Shown here: in pieces, positions 1 to 6,265 of the stretch
How positions within the stretch are numbered: the first letter of the stretch is position 1
How the letters are laid out: each line of letters opens with the position of its first letter
Assembly (NCBI GenBank): GCA_002309295.1
Contig: DBXF01000026.1
Span: forward strand, 2,077 to 12,450
Source: Bacteroidales bacterium UBA1219
GTDB lineage: Bacteria; Bacteroidota; Bacteroidia; Bacteroidales; P3
Length of the DNA: 10,374 nucleotides
Direction: 5' to 3'
Made by a program: the position numbers and the translations under genes
The notes under the pieces: generated by a model
The model's database searches: none
Told to the model about the DNA's origin: nothing
The model's input: the letters and a program-made list of their open reading frames with translations, nothing else

Positions 1-162
1 GCACCGACCATCGTCAACACCTTCATCGAAGCCCATAACCTCGACGGCAAGGTCCTCAACGTTTTCGCCACCAGCGGTGGCAGTGGCGTAGAAGGCTCCG
101 CCAACGACCTTAAAAAGGCTTATCCTCAGTACAAATGGGGCGAAAGCAGGTTGATGAATTGA
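1..162 (+). CDS. Flavodoxin, C-terminal part (5' end outside window)
   Basis: Frame 1 is open from the first base to TGA at 160-162 and gives 53 residues ending in ...GESRLMN. The segment VFATSGGSG followed by a short acidic helix and KKAYPQYKWGE matches the C-terminal end of short-chain flavodoxins of Bacteroidota, where the ATSGGSG loop lies near the FMN. Flavodoxins are small soluble FMN electron carriers. The N-terminal phosphate-binding loop is outside the window, so completeness cannot be judged. It ends 219 bp before thiG. It could supply electrons to radical-SAM enzymes such as the downstream ThiC and ThiH, but that link is inference from proximity only. Family assignment is from memory of the motif pattern. 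Confidence 0.8.
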   Translation, partial: APTIVNTFIEAHNLDGKVLNVFATSGGSGVEGSANDLKKAYPQYKWGESRLMN

Positions 163-251
163 GAACCGAAAGCTTCAGAATCAAGTGAGTTTTGGCTGAA
201 GAATGATGGCGGAGAGGGTTTTCTGTTTCCGATTTTATTGCATTTCAGCGA

Positions 252-277
252 ATACTATAAGTCTTGCCTTATAGTAT
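252..277. promoter_or_regulatory. Perfect AT-rich inverted repeat downstream of flavodoxin
   Basis: ATACTATAAG (252-261) and its exact reverse complement CTTATAGTAT (268-277) flank a 6-base loop TCTTGC. This is the most obvious structure in the 219-bp spacer between the flavodoxin gene and thiG. No T-run follows on either side, so a standard intrinsic terminator is unlikely. An operator or a weak terminator are both possible. A weaker pair, CTTCAG (173-178) with CTGAAG (196-201), lies just after the flavodoxin stop. No THI-box consensus was found in the spacer. Confidence 0.45.
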
Positions 278-331
278 AAAATATTCCTTCCATCACATAC
301 TAAAAAGCGATTTTCGCCGTTAAATTTTGTT

Positions 332-363
332 ATTGACGGACGAAATATGCCGTCATACAATTG
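332..363 (+). promoter_or_regulatory. Candidate thiG promoter with embedded inverted repeat
   Basis: ATTG (332-335), 20 bp, then TACAATTG (356-363) is one mismatch per box from the Bacteroidota pattern TTTG - about 20 bp - TAnnTTTG. The same bases also read as TTGACG - 17 bp - TACAAT in sigma70 style. Either reading puts the transcript start about 12-15 bases before the thiG ATG at 382, leaving no room for a riboswitch. Between the boxes a perfect inverted repeat TGACGG (334-339) / CCGTCA (350-355) could be a repressor site. Confidence 0.45.
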
Positions 364-381
364 TAATAAACTGAAATACAG

Positions 382-1179
382 ATGGAAGATATATTAAAAA
401 TCGCCGACCGGACTTTCAGTTCGAGGCTTTTTATCGGAACGGGCAAGTTCCCGTCGAACCAAGTGATGAAGCAGGCTATTGAAGCCTCTGGCAGCCAGAT
501 GGTTACCACTGCTCTCAAACGCCTCAACACCGAGGACAGCGCCAACGAGGACGTGCTGTCGTTTATCCCCAAGTCGATACAGCTTCTGCCCAACACCTCG
601 GGCGTGCGCAATGCCGAGGAGGCCGTGTTTGCAGCCAAGATGAGTCGCATTGCCACCGGCACCAACTGGATAAAACTCGAAATCCACCCCGACCCCAAAT
701 ACCTGCTTCCCGATGTGCGTGAGACCATCATCGCCACCGAAATGCTTGTAAAAGAGGGTTTTGTGGTGCTTCCTTACATCCAAGCCGACCCTGTGGCCTG
801 CAAGCAGCTCGAGGAGGCCGGTGCCGCCACCGTTATGCCGTTGGCAGCGCCTATCGGAACCAACAAGGGCATCAAAAACGAGGACATGCTGCATATCATC
901 ATCGAGCAGAGCAACGTGCCTGTGGTCATCGACGCGGGTATCGGAGCGCCGTCGCATGCGGCCTTGGCTATGGAGATGGGTGCCGACGCCTGTCTTATCA
1001 ACACCGCCATCGCCATTGCCGACAACCCTGTTGAGATGGCCCGCGCTTTCGCCCTCGCCGTGGAGGCCGGACGTACGGCATACCTCGCCGGACTGGGGCA
1101 GACAAGCAGTTTCGCCGTGGCATCGTCGCCGCTCACCGCTTTCCTCGACGAAGAGCAGGACAAACTCGACAAACAGTAG
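382..1179 (+). CDS. thiG: Thiazole synthase ThiG
   Basis: 265 residues, full length for the family. ThiG builds thiazole phosphate from 1-deoxy-D-xylulose 5-phosphate, dehydroglycine and the sulfur of ThiS thiocarboxylate in the cytosolic thiamin pathway. Visible landmarks are the N-terminal strand SRLFIGTGKF (14-23), the family ALKR segment (44-47), the Schiff-base lysine K98 in WIKLE, the MPLAAPIGTNKGI loop (152-164), and the phosphate-binding GIGAPSHA (186-193) with NTAIA (207-211). The barrel looks intact. The ATG at 382 fits the family N-terminus; it lacks a Shine-Dalgarno, as is usual in this phylum. thiC follows after 185 bp and thiH lies further downstream, consistent with one pathway locus. 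The sulfur carrier gene thiS, often adjacent, is not in the window. Function is established for the family; assignment here rests on the motifs. Confidence 0.96.
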   Translation: MEDILKIADRTFSSRLFIGTGKFPSNQVMKQAIEASGSQMVTTALKRLNTEDSANEDVLSFIPKSIQLLPNTSGVRNAEEAVFAAKMSRIATGTNWIKLEIHPDPKYLLPDVRETIIATEMLVKEGFVVLPYIQADPVACKQLEEAGAATVMPLAAPIGTNKGIKNEDMLHIIIEQSNVPVVIDAGIGAPSHAALAMEMGADACLINTAIAIADNPVEMARAFALAVEAGRTAYLAGLGQTSSFAVASSPLTAFLDEEQDKLDKQ

Positions 1180-1286
1180 TGCATTGTTCCCAAAATTGTT
1201 AAAATAGGAATGATACATCTTTTTGAAGATTGGTTCTAAAATAATGTAAATTATTAAAGATAAGAAAGTTATTCGAAGATAATTAG

Positions 1287-1346
1287 TTTCGACATCGAAA
1301 AATAATAAAAGGACAAAACTTCCGTTTTTTTCGTGTCTTTCGATGT
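1287..1346 (+). promoter_or_regulatory. Palindromic cluster upstream of thiC
   Basis: TTTCGACATCGAAA (1287-1300) is a palindrome of two 6-base arms around CA. Its right part ACATCGAAA (1292-1300) is also perfectly complementary to TTTCGATGT (1338-1346), 18 bases before the thiC ATG. A competing pairing is CGAAAAA (1296-1302) with TTTTTCG (1327-1333). Mutually exclusive stems of this sort can act as an attenuator, and the palindrome could be an operator. Neither is demonstrated. No CTGAGA...ACCTGA riboswitch core is present in the 185-bp thiG-thiC spacer, which is otherwise plain AT-rich DNA. Confidence 0.35.
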
Positions 1347-1364
1347 TACAAAATAAAAAATACG

Positions 1365-3050
1365 ATGAACGATAACAAAGATATATGTGCATCTTTCCGC
1401 AATTCGGAAAAGATATATGTGAAATCGGACCGTTTCCCGATTCAGGTAGGTATGCGCCGTGTGCAGCTCACCGACACCGTGGTTGACGGCAAACGCATCT
1501 CCAACGGCAGCATCAACCTCTACGACACCAGCGGAGTATTCACCGACCCCAATGTGGAAATCGACATCCGCAAAGGCCTGCCGCGATTGCGCGAGGCTTG
1601 GCACCAGAACGACGACAACGTGGAACAGCTCGACCGTTTCACCTCCGAGTACACCAACCGCCAGCTTGCCGACGAGTCGCTGAAACCCTTTATGTTTCCG
1701 GTTGTAAACCTGCCCAAACGTGCCGTTAAGGGCAAGGCTTTCACGCAGATGGCTTTGGCAAAACAGGGCATCGTAACTCCCGAGATGGAGTATGTGGCCA
1801 TACGCGAGAATATGGGCCGCAAGGACGGCGACTCGTACATCACCGCCGAGTTTGTGCGCGACGAGATAGCAGCAGGCCGCGCCACGCTGCCCTGCAACCC
1901 CAACCACCCCGAAGCCGAGCCTATGATTATCGGATCCAAGTTTTTGGTTAAGATAAACACCAACATCGGCAACTCGGCGCTGGGTTCCGACATCGAGAAA
2001 GAGGTGGAGAAAAGCGTGTGGTCGTCGCGCTGGGGCGGCGACACCCTGATGGACCTCTCCACGGGCGCACACATCCACCAGACCCGCGAGTGGATTATCC
2101 GCAACTGTCCCGTGCCGATGGGTACAGTGCCTATCTATCAGGCACTTGAGAAAGTCAACGGCAAAGCCGAGGAACTTACTTGGGAGATGTACCGCGACAC
2201 CCTTATCGAGCAGTGCGAGCAGGGTGTGGACTATTTCACCATCCACGCCGGACTGCTGCTCGAGCACCTACCTTTCGCTGCCGAGCGACTCACGGGCATC
2301 GTCTCCCGCGGTGGCTCCATTATGGCCAAATGGATGAAAGAACACGGCGAACAGAATTTCCTCTACACCCACTGGGACGAGATTTGCGACATCCTTGCAC
2401 AGTACGACGTGGCCGTTTCCATCGGCGACGGACTGCGTCCCGGCAGCATACACGACGCCAACGACCGCGCCCAGTTCGGCGAGCTCAAGACCATGGGCGA
2501 GCTCTGTCTCCGCGCTTGGGAGAAAGACGTGCAAGTACTTATCGAAGGTCCCGGACATGTGCCCATGCACAAAATCAAAGAGAATATGGAACGCCAGATA
2601 GAGTGGTGCCACTCGGCTCCGTTCTACACCCTCGGTCCCCTCACCACCGACATCGCCCCCGGCTACGACCACATAACCTCGGCCATCGGTGCCGCCATGA
2701 TTGGCTGGATGGGAACGGCAATGCTTTGCTATGTTACTCCAAAAGAGCATCTTAGCCTTCCCGACAAGGAAGACGTACGCAACGGCATTATGGCCTACAA
2801 GATTGCCGCCCACGCCGCCGACATCGCCAAGGGACATCCTGCCGCCATGGAACGCGACAACGCGCTGAGCAAGGCACGTTTCGAATTCCGCTGGAACGAC
2901 CAGTTCAACCTCGCCATCGATCCCGAAAGGGCTATGGAGTATTTCGGCGCGGAGCGTATCAAAAACACCCCATTCTGCACCATGTGCGGACCAAATTTCT
3001 GCGCCATGCGCATCTCACGCGAGGTGTCCGACAAAGGCAAAGTCGAATAA
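1365..3050 (+). CDS. thiC: Phosphomethylpyrimidine synthase ThiC
   Basis: 561 residues, in the range for the shorter ThiC form of this phylum (E. coli is about 631). ThiC is a cytosolic non-canonical radical-SAM enzyme that rearranges aminoimidazole ribotide into HMP phosphate. Strong family blocks are GGDTLMDLSTG, PVPMGTVPIYQAL, SRGGSIMAKWM, SIGDGLRPGS, EGPGHVPMHKI and LGPLTTDIAPGYDHI in the expected order. The C-terminal cluster motif C-x2-C-x4-C is intact (C538, C541, C546), within TPFCTMCGPNFCAMR. The start ATG at 1365 gives the compact N-terminus ending in SEKIYVKSDRFPIQV; no Shine-Dalgarno is visible. It lies between thiG and thiH on the same strand, 190 bp before thiH. The spacer on each side holds inverted repeats, so the gene may have its own control in addition to read-through from thiG. 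Confidence 0.97.
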   Translation: MNDNKDICASFRNSEKIYVKSDRFPIQVGMRRVQLTDTVVDGKRISNGSINLYDTSGVFTDPNVEIDIRKGLPRLREAWHQNDDNVEQLDRFTSEYTNRQLADESLKPFMFPVVNLPKRAVKGKAFTQMALAKQGIVTPEMEYVAIRENMGRKDGDSYITAEFVRDEIAAGRATLPCNPNHPEAEPMIIGSKFLVKINTNIGNSALGSDIEKEVEKSVWSSRWGGDTLMDLSTGAHIHQTREWIIRNCPVPMGTVPIYQALEKVNGKAEELTWEMYRDTLIEQCEQGVDYFTIHAGLLLEHLPFAAERLTGIVSRGGSIMAKWMKEHGEQNFLYTHWDEICDILAQYDVAVSIGDGLRPGSIHDANDRAQFGELKTMGELCLRAWEKDVQVLIEGPGHVPMHKIKENMERQIEWCHSAPFYTLGPLTTDIAPGYDHITSAIGAAMIGWMGTAMLCYVTPKEHLSLPDKEDVRNGIMAYKIAAHAADIAKGHPAAMERDNALSKARFEFRWNDQFNLAIDPERAMEYFGAERIKNTPFCTMCGPNFCAMRISREVSDKGKVE

Positions 3051-3090
3051 TTAATAAAAACAGGCATGAGTTTGGTTTCTTCCGCAAGTG

Positions 3091-3131
3091 CACTATCAAT
3101 AACCCCACTCAAGGAACGCAGAGTGGGGAGT
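3091..3131 (+). repeat. Hairpin repeat, copy 1 (thiC-thiH spacer)
   Basis: First of two identical 41-bp copies, starting CACTATCAATAA and ending GAGTGGGGAGT. Each copy contains a perfect 8-bp stem, here CCCCACTC (3103-3110) and GAGTGGGG (3121-3128), around the 10-base loop AAGGAACGCA. It begins 40 bp after the thiC stop. A short A-run follows on the + strand but no T-run, so it is not an ordinary terminator. It may be a REP-like intergenic element or an mRNA-stability or processing hairpin between thiC and thiH. No genome comparison was possible. Confidence 0.85.
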
Positions 3132-3169
3132 ATAAAAAAAGAACGGGCTTTGGCACAGGAGTTTCCGCT

Positions 3170-3186
3170 AAGTGCCGAAGGCACTT
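3170..3186 (+). repeat. Short hairpin abutting repeat copy 2
   Basis: AAGTGCC (3170-3176) and GGCACTT (3180-3186) form a perfect 7-bp stem with a GAA triloop, ending one base before repeat copy 2. Copy 1 is preceded at the same place by TCCGCAAGTG, while copy 2 has TCCGCTAAGTG plus this extra hairpin. The repeat family therefore seems to extend upstream, with this hairpin present or lost between copies. Confidence 0.6.
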
Positions 3187-3227
3187 CACTATCAATAACC
3201 CCACTCAAGGAACGCAGAGTGGGGAGT
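3187..3227 (+). repeat. Hairpin repeat, copy 2 (thiC-thiH spacer)
   Basis: Exact 41-base duplicate of the copy at 3091, starting 96 bp downstream of it. The stem is CCCCACTC (3199-3206) with GAGTGGGG (3217-3224). It ends 13 bp before the thiH ATG. The purine stretch GGGGAG at 3221-3226, the only Shine-Dalgarno-like sequence before thiH, is partly inside the stem, so folding could limit thiH translation. That last point is inference. Confidence 0.85.
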
Positions 3228-3240
3228 TAAAAAACATAAT

Positions 3241-4350
3241 ATGGAATTTTACGATACAATAAAGGATTTGGATTGGGACGATGTTACGCGCAGCGTTTAC
3301 GCCAAGACCGACCGCGATGTGCGTAATGCCCTTTCAAAAGAGATGCTCACCCTCGAGGATTTCAAAGCCCTGATTTCGCCGGCGGCGGAGCCTTATCTGG
3401 AGACGATGGCCAGCATGAGCCGCGCCCTTACGCAGAAACGTTTCGGCAAGGTGATGCAGTTCTACGTGCCCATGTACCTGAGCAACCACTGCAGCAACCA
3501 TTGCATCTACTGCGGTTTCAACCATAATAATAAAATTGCTCGCAAAACCCTCAACGACAGTGAGATAATGGAGGAAATTGCCGTTATCAAGAAGATGGGC
3601 TACGACAATGTGCTGCTGCTCACGGGCGAATACCCGTCGGTGGCGGGCGTGGATTACATCGAACACGCCATAGAGCTGTGCCGTCCGCATTTCGCTGCCA
3701 TCAACCTCGAGGTGTTCCCCATGAAAACCGAGGAATACGAGCGTATGGTGAAAGCCGGCGCCAACACCCTGTATATCTATCAGGAGACTTTCAACGAAAA
3801 ACGCTACAAGGTGTACCACCCTGCGGGGATGAAAAGCAACTACAGGTGGCGTTTGGGCACTCCCGAACGCGCCGCCAAGGCAGGCCTGCACAAGATAGGC
3901 ATGGGCGCTTTGATAGGCTTGGAGGAATGGCGCACCGAGATGGTGTATCTGGCTATGCATCTGCATTTTATGACCAAAAACTACTGGCGGTCGAAATACA
4001 GTGTGTCGTTTCCGAGGATGCGTCCTGCGGCGGGCGGCTACCAGCCGTCGTTCCTGATGAGCGAGCGGCAGTTTGCGCAGACCCTGTGGGCCTTCCGACT
4101 CTTCGACCACGACGTGGATATAGCCATGTCAACCCGCGAGACTCCCAACATGCGCGACCATTTTGTTACCCTCGGAGTAACGTCGATGAGTGCCGGATCC
4201 AAGACCGACCCGGGCGGATATGCCCACCCCAACACCAATCTGGAGCAGTTCCACATCAACGACGACCGCACTCCCGAACAGATGGAGGCGATGGTCCGCG
4301 CTCAAGGCTACGACGTTATCTACAAGGACTGGGACCGTGGACTGAATTGA
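3241..4350 (+). CDS. thiH: 2-iminoacetate synthase ThiH (tyrosine lyase)
   Basis: 369 residues, close to the usual length (E. coli about 377). ThiH is a radical-SAM enzyme that splits tyrosine into p-cresol and dehydroglycine (2-iminoacetate), the glycine-derived unit that ThiG puts into the thiazole. The cluster motif C-x3-C-x2-C is intact at C84, C88 and C91 (HCSNHCIYCGF), followed by family blocks LLLTGEYPS, LEVFPM, TLYIYQETFNE, HKIGMGALIGLEEWR and SVSFPRMRPA. The ATG at 3241 lies 13 bp after the second 41-bp hairpin repeat. The presence of thiH rather than thiO (glycine oxidase) fits an anaerobic lifestyle. No clear terminator follows; the next 182 bp hold a heptamer repeat and a new promoter. 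Confidence 0.96.
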   Translation: MEFYDTIKDLDWDDVTRSVYAKTDRDVRNALSKEMLTLEDFKALISPAAEPYLETMASMSRALTQKRFGKVMQFYVPMYLSNHCSNHCIYCGFNHNNKIARKTLNDSEIMEEIAVIKKMGYDNVLLLTGEYPSVAGVDYIEHAIELCRPHFAAINLEVFPMKTEEYERMVKAGANTLYIYQETFNEKRYKVYHPAGMKSNYRWRLGTPERAAKAGLHKIGMGALIGLEEWRTEMVYLAMHLHFMTKNYWRSKYSVSFPRMRPAAGGYQPSFLMSERQFAQTLWAFRLFDHDVDIAMSTRETPNMRDHFVTLGVTSMSAGSKTDPGGYAHPNTNLEQFHINDDRTPEQMEAMVRAQGYDVIYKDWDRGLN

Positions 4351-4355
4351 GTTTG

Positions 4356-4390
4356 TAATTAGTAATTAGTAATTAGTAATTAGTAATTAG
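4356..4390. repeat. Five tandem TAATTAG heptamers
   Basis: The 7-bp unit TAATTAG is repeated five times without mismatch between thiH and the kinase-like gene. It ends about 53 bp upstream of the -7 box at 4443. A perfect short tandem repeat can change copy number by slippage; here that would alter the spacing or AT content upstream of a promoter and not a reading frame. A regulatory effect is not shown. Confidence 0.9.
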
Positions 4391-4442
4391 TGGTTGGGAG
4401 TTAATATAACAATTAAACGACCAACATTTCAACAAAAATTCG

Positions 4443-4450
4443 TATATTTG
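4443..4450 (+). promoter_or_regulatory. Bacteroidota -7 promoter box for the kinase-like gene
   Basis: TATATTTG fits TAnnTTTG exactly and is followed by CA, as is common in this phylum. A matching -33 TTTG about 20 bp upstream is not evident. Transcription would start near 4456, giving a leader of about 75 bases before the ATG at 4533. Confidence 0.6.
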
Positions 4451-4532
4451 CAGATTGATTCTGATGGATGTACGACATTGGGATAGTAATATTGAGGAAT
4501 TGTAATTATTTAATTAACAAGTATATACAAGT

Positions 4533-5168
4533 ATGGGCAATATGATTATTACCATCAACCGCGAAAATGGAAGCGGCGGCAGGGAGATAGCCCGCCGACT
4601 GGGCGAGATGCTCGGCCTCAAGGTGTACGACAAATCCATTCTTGAGGAAATTGTGCAGAAATACAAGATAAACAAGGAGGAAATTGAGCGTATCAAGGCT
4701 CAGAAAACCAACCTTTGGTCCGATTTCTGCCAGTTCTACCGTCAGTTCAGCGCTGCGGGCAACAGCTATCAGAACGAGGACCGCAAAATTACCTCGCGCG
4801 AGCTCTACTACGCCGAGGCACAGATAATGCGCAATTTGGCCAGCCAGGAGTCGTGCATCATCGTCGGACGCTCGGGTTTCCACGTGTTCAAGGACAACCC
4901 CGACGCTCTTAGCATTTTCATCATCGCCGACCGCGAAGCACGTATCAAACGTATTGCCCAGAAAGAGGGCGTTGACGAAAAAACTGCCGACAAGCTCATC
5001 GAAAAAACCGACGCTGCGCGTGACAATTTCACAAAAACCTTTGCCGACACATCGCGCTACGATGCCCGAAACTACGACATCACCCTCAATGTGAGCCGTT
5101 TCAGCACCGAAGCCATTGCCGCTTTTCTTGCCGAGAACATCAAACGTAAGATGGAGGCCGGAATGTAA
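4533..5168 (+). CDS. Cytidylate kinase-like P-loop protein
   Basis: 211 residues of the cytidylate-kinase-like family, distinct from the classical cmk gene product. The N-terminus reads ITINRENGSGGREIARRLGE (residues 6-25), which is the family nucleotide-binding loop. Later landmarks are CIIVGRSGFHVF (108-119), the lid-like IADREARIKRI (131-141) and YDITLNVSRFS near 181-191. Such proteins are predicted cytosolic nucleoside-phosphate kinases, but the true substrate is generally unknown; CMP phosphorylation is inferred from the name family only. ATG 4533 was chosen; ATG 4542 (giving MIITINREN) is equally plausible. The gene has its own promoter box and stands between the thiamin block and the putative defence region, with no evident functional tie to either. 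Confidence 0.85.
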   Translation: MGNMIITINRENGSGGREIARRLGEMLGLKVYDKSILEEIVQKYKINKEEIERIKAQKTNLWSDFCQFYRQFSAAGNSYQNEDRKITSRELYYAEAQIMRNLASQESCIIVGRSGFHVFKDNPDALSIFIIADREARIKRIAQKEGVDEKTADKLIEKTDAARDNFTKTFADTSRYDARNYDITLNVSRFSTEAIAAFLAENIKRKMEAGM

Positions 5169-5194
5169 TACGGGTCGTAAGTCGCTGTCCCGTA
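5169..5194 (+). terminator. Short hairpin just after the kinase-like gene
   Basis: TACGGG (5169-5174) and CCCGTA (5189-5194) form a 6-bp stem with a 14-base loop directly after the stop codon. No T-run follows, so it is at best a weak or processing-type 3' end. Confidence 0.25.
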
Positions 5195-5217
5195 GAACTG
5201 AAGGATTGGTGGAATAG

Positions 5218-5225
5218 TATCTTTG
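5218..5225 (+). promoter_or_regulatory. Bacteroidota -7 promoter box for the RhuM-PLD gene
   Basis: TATCTTTG, followed by CA, is a full match to TAnnTTTG. A good -33 TTTG is not seen at the expected distance. The start would fall near 5231, ten bases before a possible leader-peptide ATG at 5241. Confidence 0.6.
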
Positions 5226-5240
5226 CACACGTAAAAAACA

Positions 5241-5279
5241 ATGAAATATTGGGTATTGACACACAAAACCAAGTTATGA
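5241..5279 (+). CDS. Possible 12-residue leader peptide
   Basis: The first ATG after the promoter box opens a 12-codon frame, MKYWVLTHKTKL, whose TGA (5277-5279) overlaps the ATG of the RhuM gene (5276-5278) in an ATGA arrangement. This is the classic geometry for translational coupling. There is no composition or homology evidence that the peptide itself matters, and chance is a real alternative in so short a frame. Confidence 0.25.
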   Translation: MKYWVLTHKTKL

Positions 5280-6133
5280 GCGGCCAAAACGAAATAGTAT
5301 TGTACCAACCCGACGAGCAAGTAAAATTGGAGGTTCGCACCGACGGCGATACTGTGTGGCTTACACAACAGCAGATGACAATATTGTTTGAAACCACAAA
5401 GCAAAATGTGAGTCTTCATATTGGTAATATATTCAAAGAAGGGGAGTTGCAGCCCGATTCAACTGTCAAGGAATACTTGACAGTTCAAAATGAAGGGGGA
5501 AGAACTATAAAACGAACTCAGAAATATTACAACCTTGATGTCATAATATCAGTGGGTTACCGCGTGAAAAGCCTTAGAGGTACGCAGTTCAGGATTTGGG
5601 CAAACAAAATACTAAAAGAATATCTATTGCGCGGATATGCTGTTAACCAACGTCTTACAAATATTGAGAACCAATTGGAACGACATCAGAACATACTTGC
5701 CGAACACACTGGGAAGATTGACTTTTTTGTACGAACATCCCTGCCGCCTGTCGAAGGCATTTTCTACGACGGCAATATGCTTGAACCTTTCGGTTTTGTG
5801 AACGGCCTTATACATTCGGCGAAGAAACGCATTGTGCTGATAGACAACTATGTGGATGAAACAGTTCTGCTACGGTTGGCCGAAAGGCATACTGGTGTAA
5901 AAGCCGACATATACACACGGAACTCCGCTCCCTCGTTTAATGTGGCATTGGCACAGCACAACGCACAATACGAACAGATTGACGTGCATGTTTTCACAAA
6001 AGCCCACGACCGCTTTCTTATAATTGACGACGATGTGTACCATATTGGCGCTTCGATAAAAGACTTGGGCAAGAAGTGGTTTGCTTTCAGTAAGATGCAG
6101 CTGTTAGCAACCGAAATAATAAATAAACTTTGA
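5276..6133 (+). CDS. RhuM-family protein with C-terminal PLD-like domain
   Basis: 285 residues from ATG 5276. An earlier TTG at 5249 is in frame but adds only 9 residues with no family resemblance, while MSGQNEIVLYQPDE matches typical RhuM N-termini. Residues about 1-125 carry the RhuM-type region: VWLTQQQMTILFETTKQNVSLHI (27-49), a likely helix-turn-helix, then NLDVIISVGYRVKSLRGTQFR. Residues 160-285 resemble a phospholipase-D-like fold, with KKRIVLIDNYVDE (183-195) and HDRFLIID (244-251), a variant HxK motif with Arg at the Lys position, followed by HIGASIKDLGKKW. The biochemical role is unknown. The name comes from a Salmonella island gene, and related genes often sit next to restriction-modification loci. 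Its base composition is clearly more AT-rich than thiC/thiH and the helicase, which suggests separate acquisition. No signal peptide or membrane segment is seen. Confidence 0.88.
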   Translation: MSGQNEIVLYQPDEQVKLEVRTDGDTVWLTQQQMTILFETTKQNVSLHIGNIFKEGELQPDSTVKEYLTVQNEGGRTIKRTQKYYNLDVIISVGYRVKSLRGTQFRIWANKILKEYLLRGYAVNQRLTNIENQLERHQNILAEHTGKIDFFVRTSLPPVEGIFYDGNMLEPFGFVNGLIHSAKKRIVLIDNYVDETVLLRLAERHTGVKADIYTRNSAPSFNVALAQHNAQYEQIDVHVFTKAHDRFLIIDDDVYHIGASIKDLGKKWFAFSKMQLLATEIINKL

Positions 6134-6161
6134 AATAAAGCATAAAATACAATAAAAATCG

Positions 6162-6169
6162 TATCTTTG
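6162..6169 (+). promoter_or_regulatory. Bacteroidota -7 promoter box upstream of the helicase leader
   Basis: TATCTTTG followed by CA is a full match to TAnnTTTG. The nearest TTTG (6129-6132) is 29 bp upstream, too far for a standard -33 box. Initiation would be near 6175, giving a leader of about 270 bases before the helicase ATG at 6444, unusually long and containing the hairpin structures described below. Confidence 0.6.
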
Positions 6170-6265
6170 CAAATACAAAACATAACTAAACCGACATAAA
6201 ACAAAGTAAGACAGAAAGATAACATATAACGACATATTAAACTAAGCGTTTTTGCTTTTCAAGTA

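Noticed and set aside
3091..3227. CRISPR array from the two 41-bp repeats
   Set aside because: Only two copies, with a 55-bp interval that contains its own hairpin, and no cas genes. REP-like or operon-processing hairpins fit better.
2984..3262. A 92-codon + frame across the thiC-thiH spacer with the peptide TINNPTQGTQSGE twice
   Set aside because: It starts inside thiC and ends inside thiH in another frame. The peptide repeat simply mirrors the 41-bp DNA repeat, whose 96-bp spacing happens to be a multiple of three.
3334..4110. A 258-codon open frame on the - strand opposite thiH
   Set aside because: It is a shadow of thiH codon bias with no domain and no promoter.
6244..6257. AAGC...GCTT followed by TTTT as a terminator
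   Set aside because: A 4-bp stem is too short to be meaningful next to an AT-rich background.
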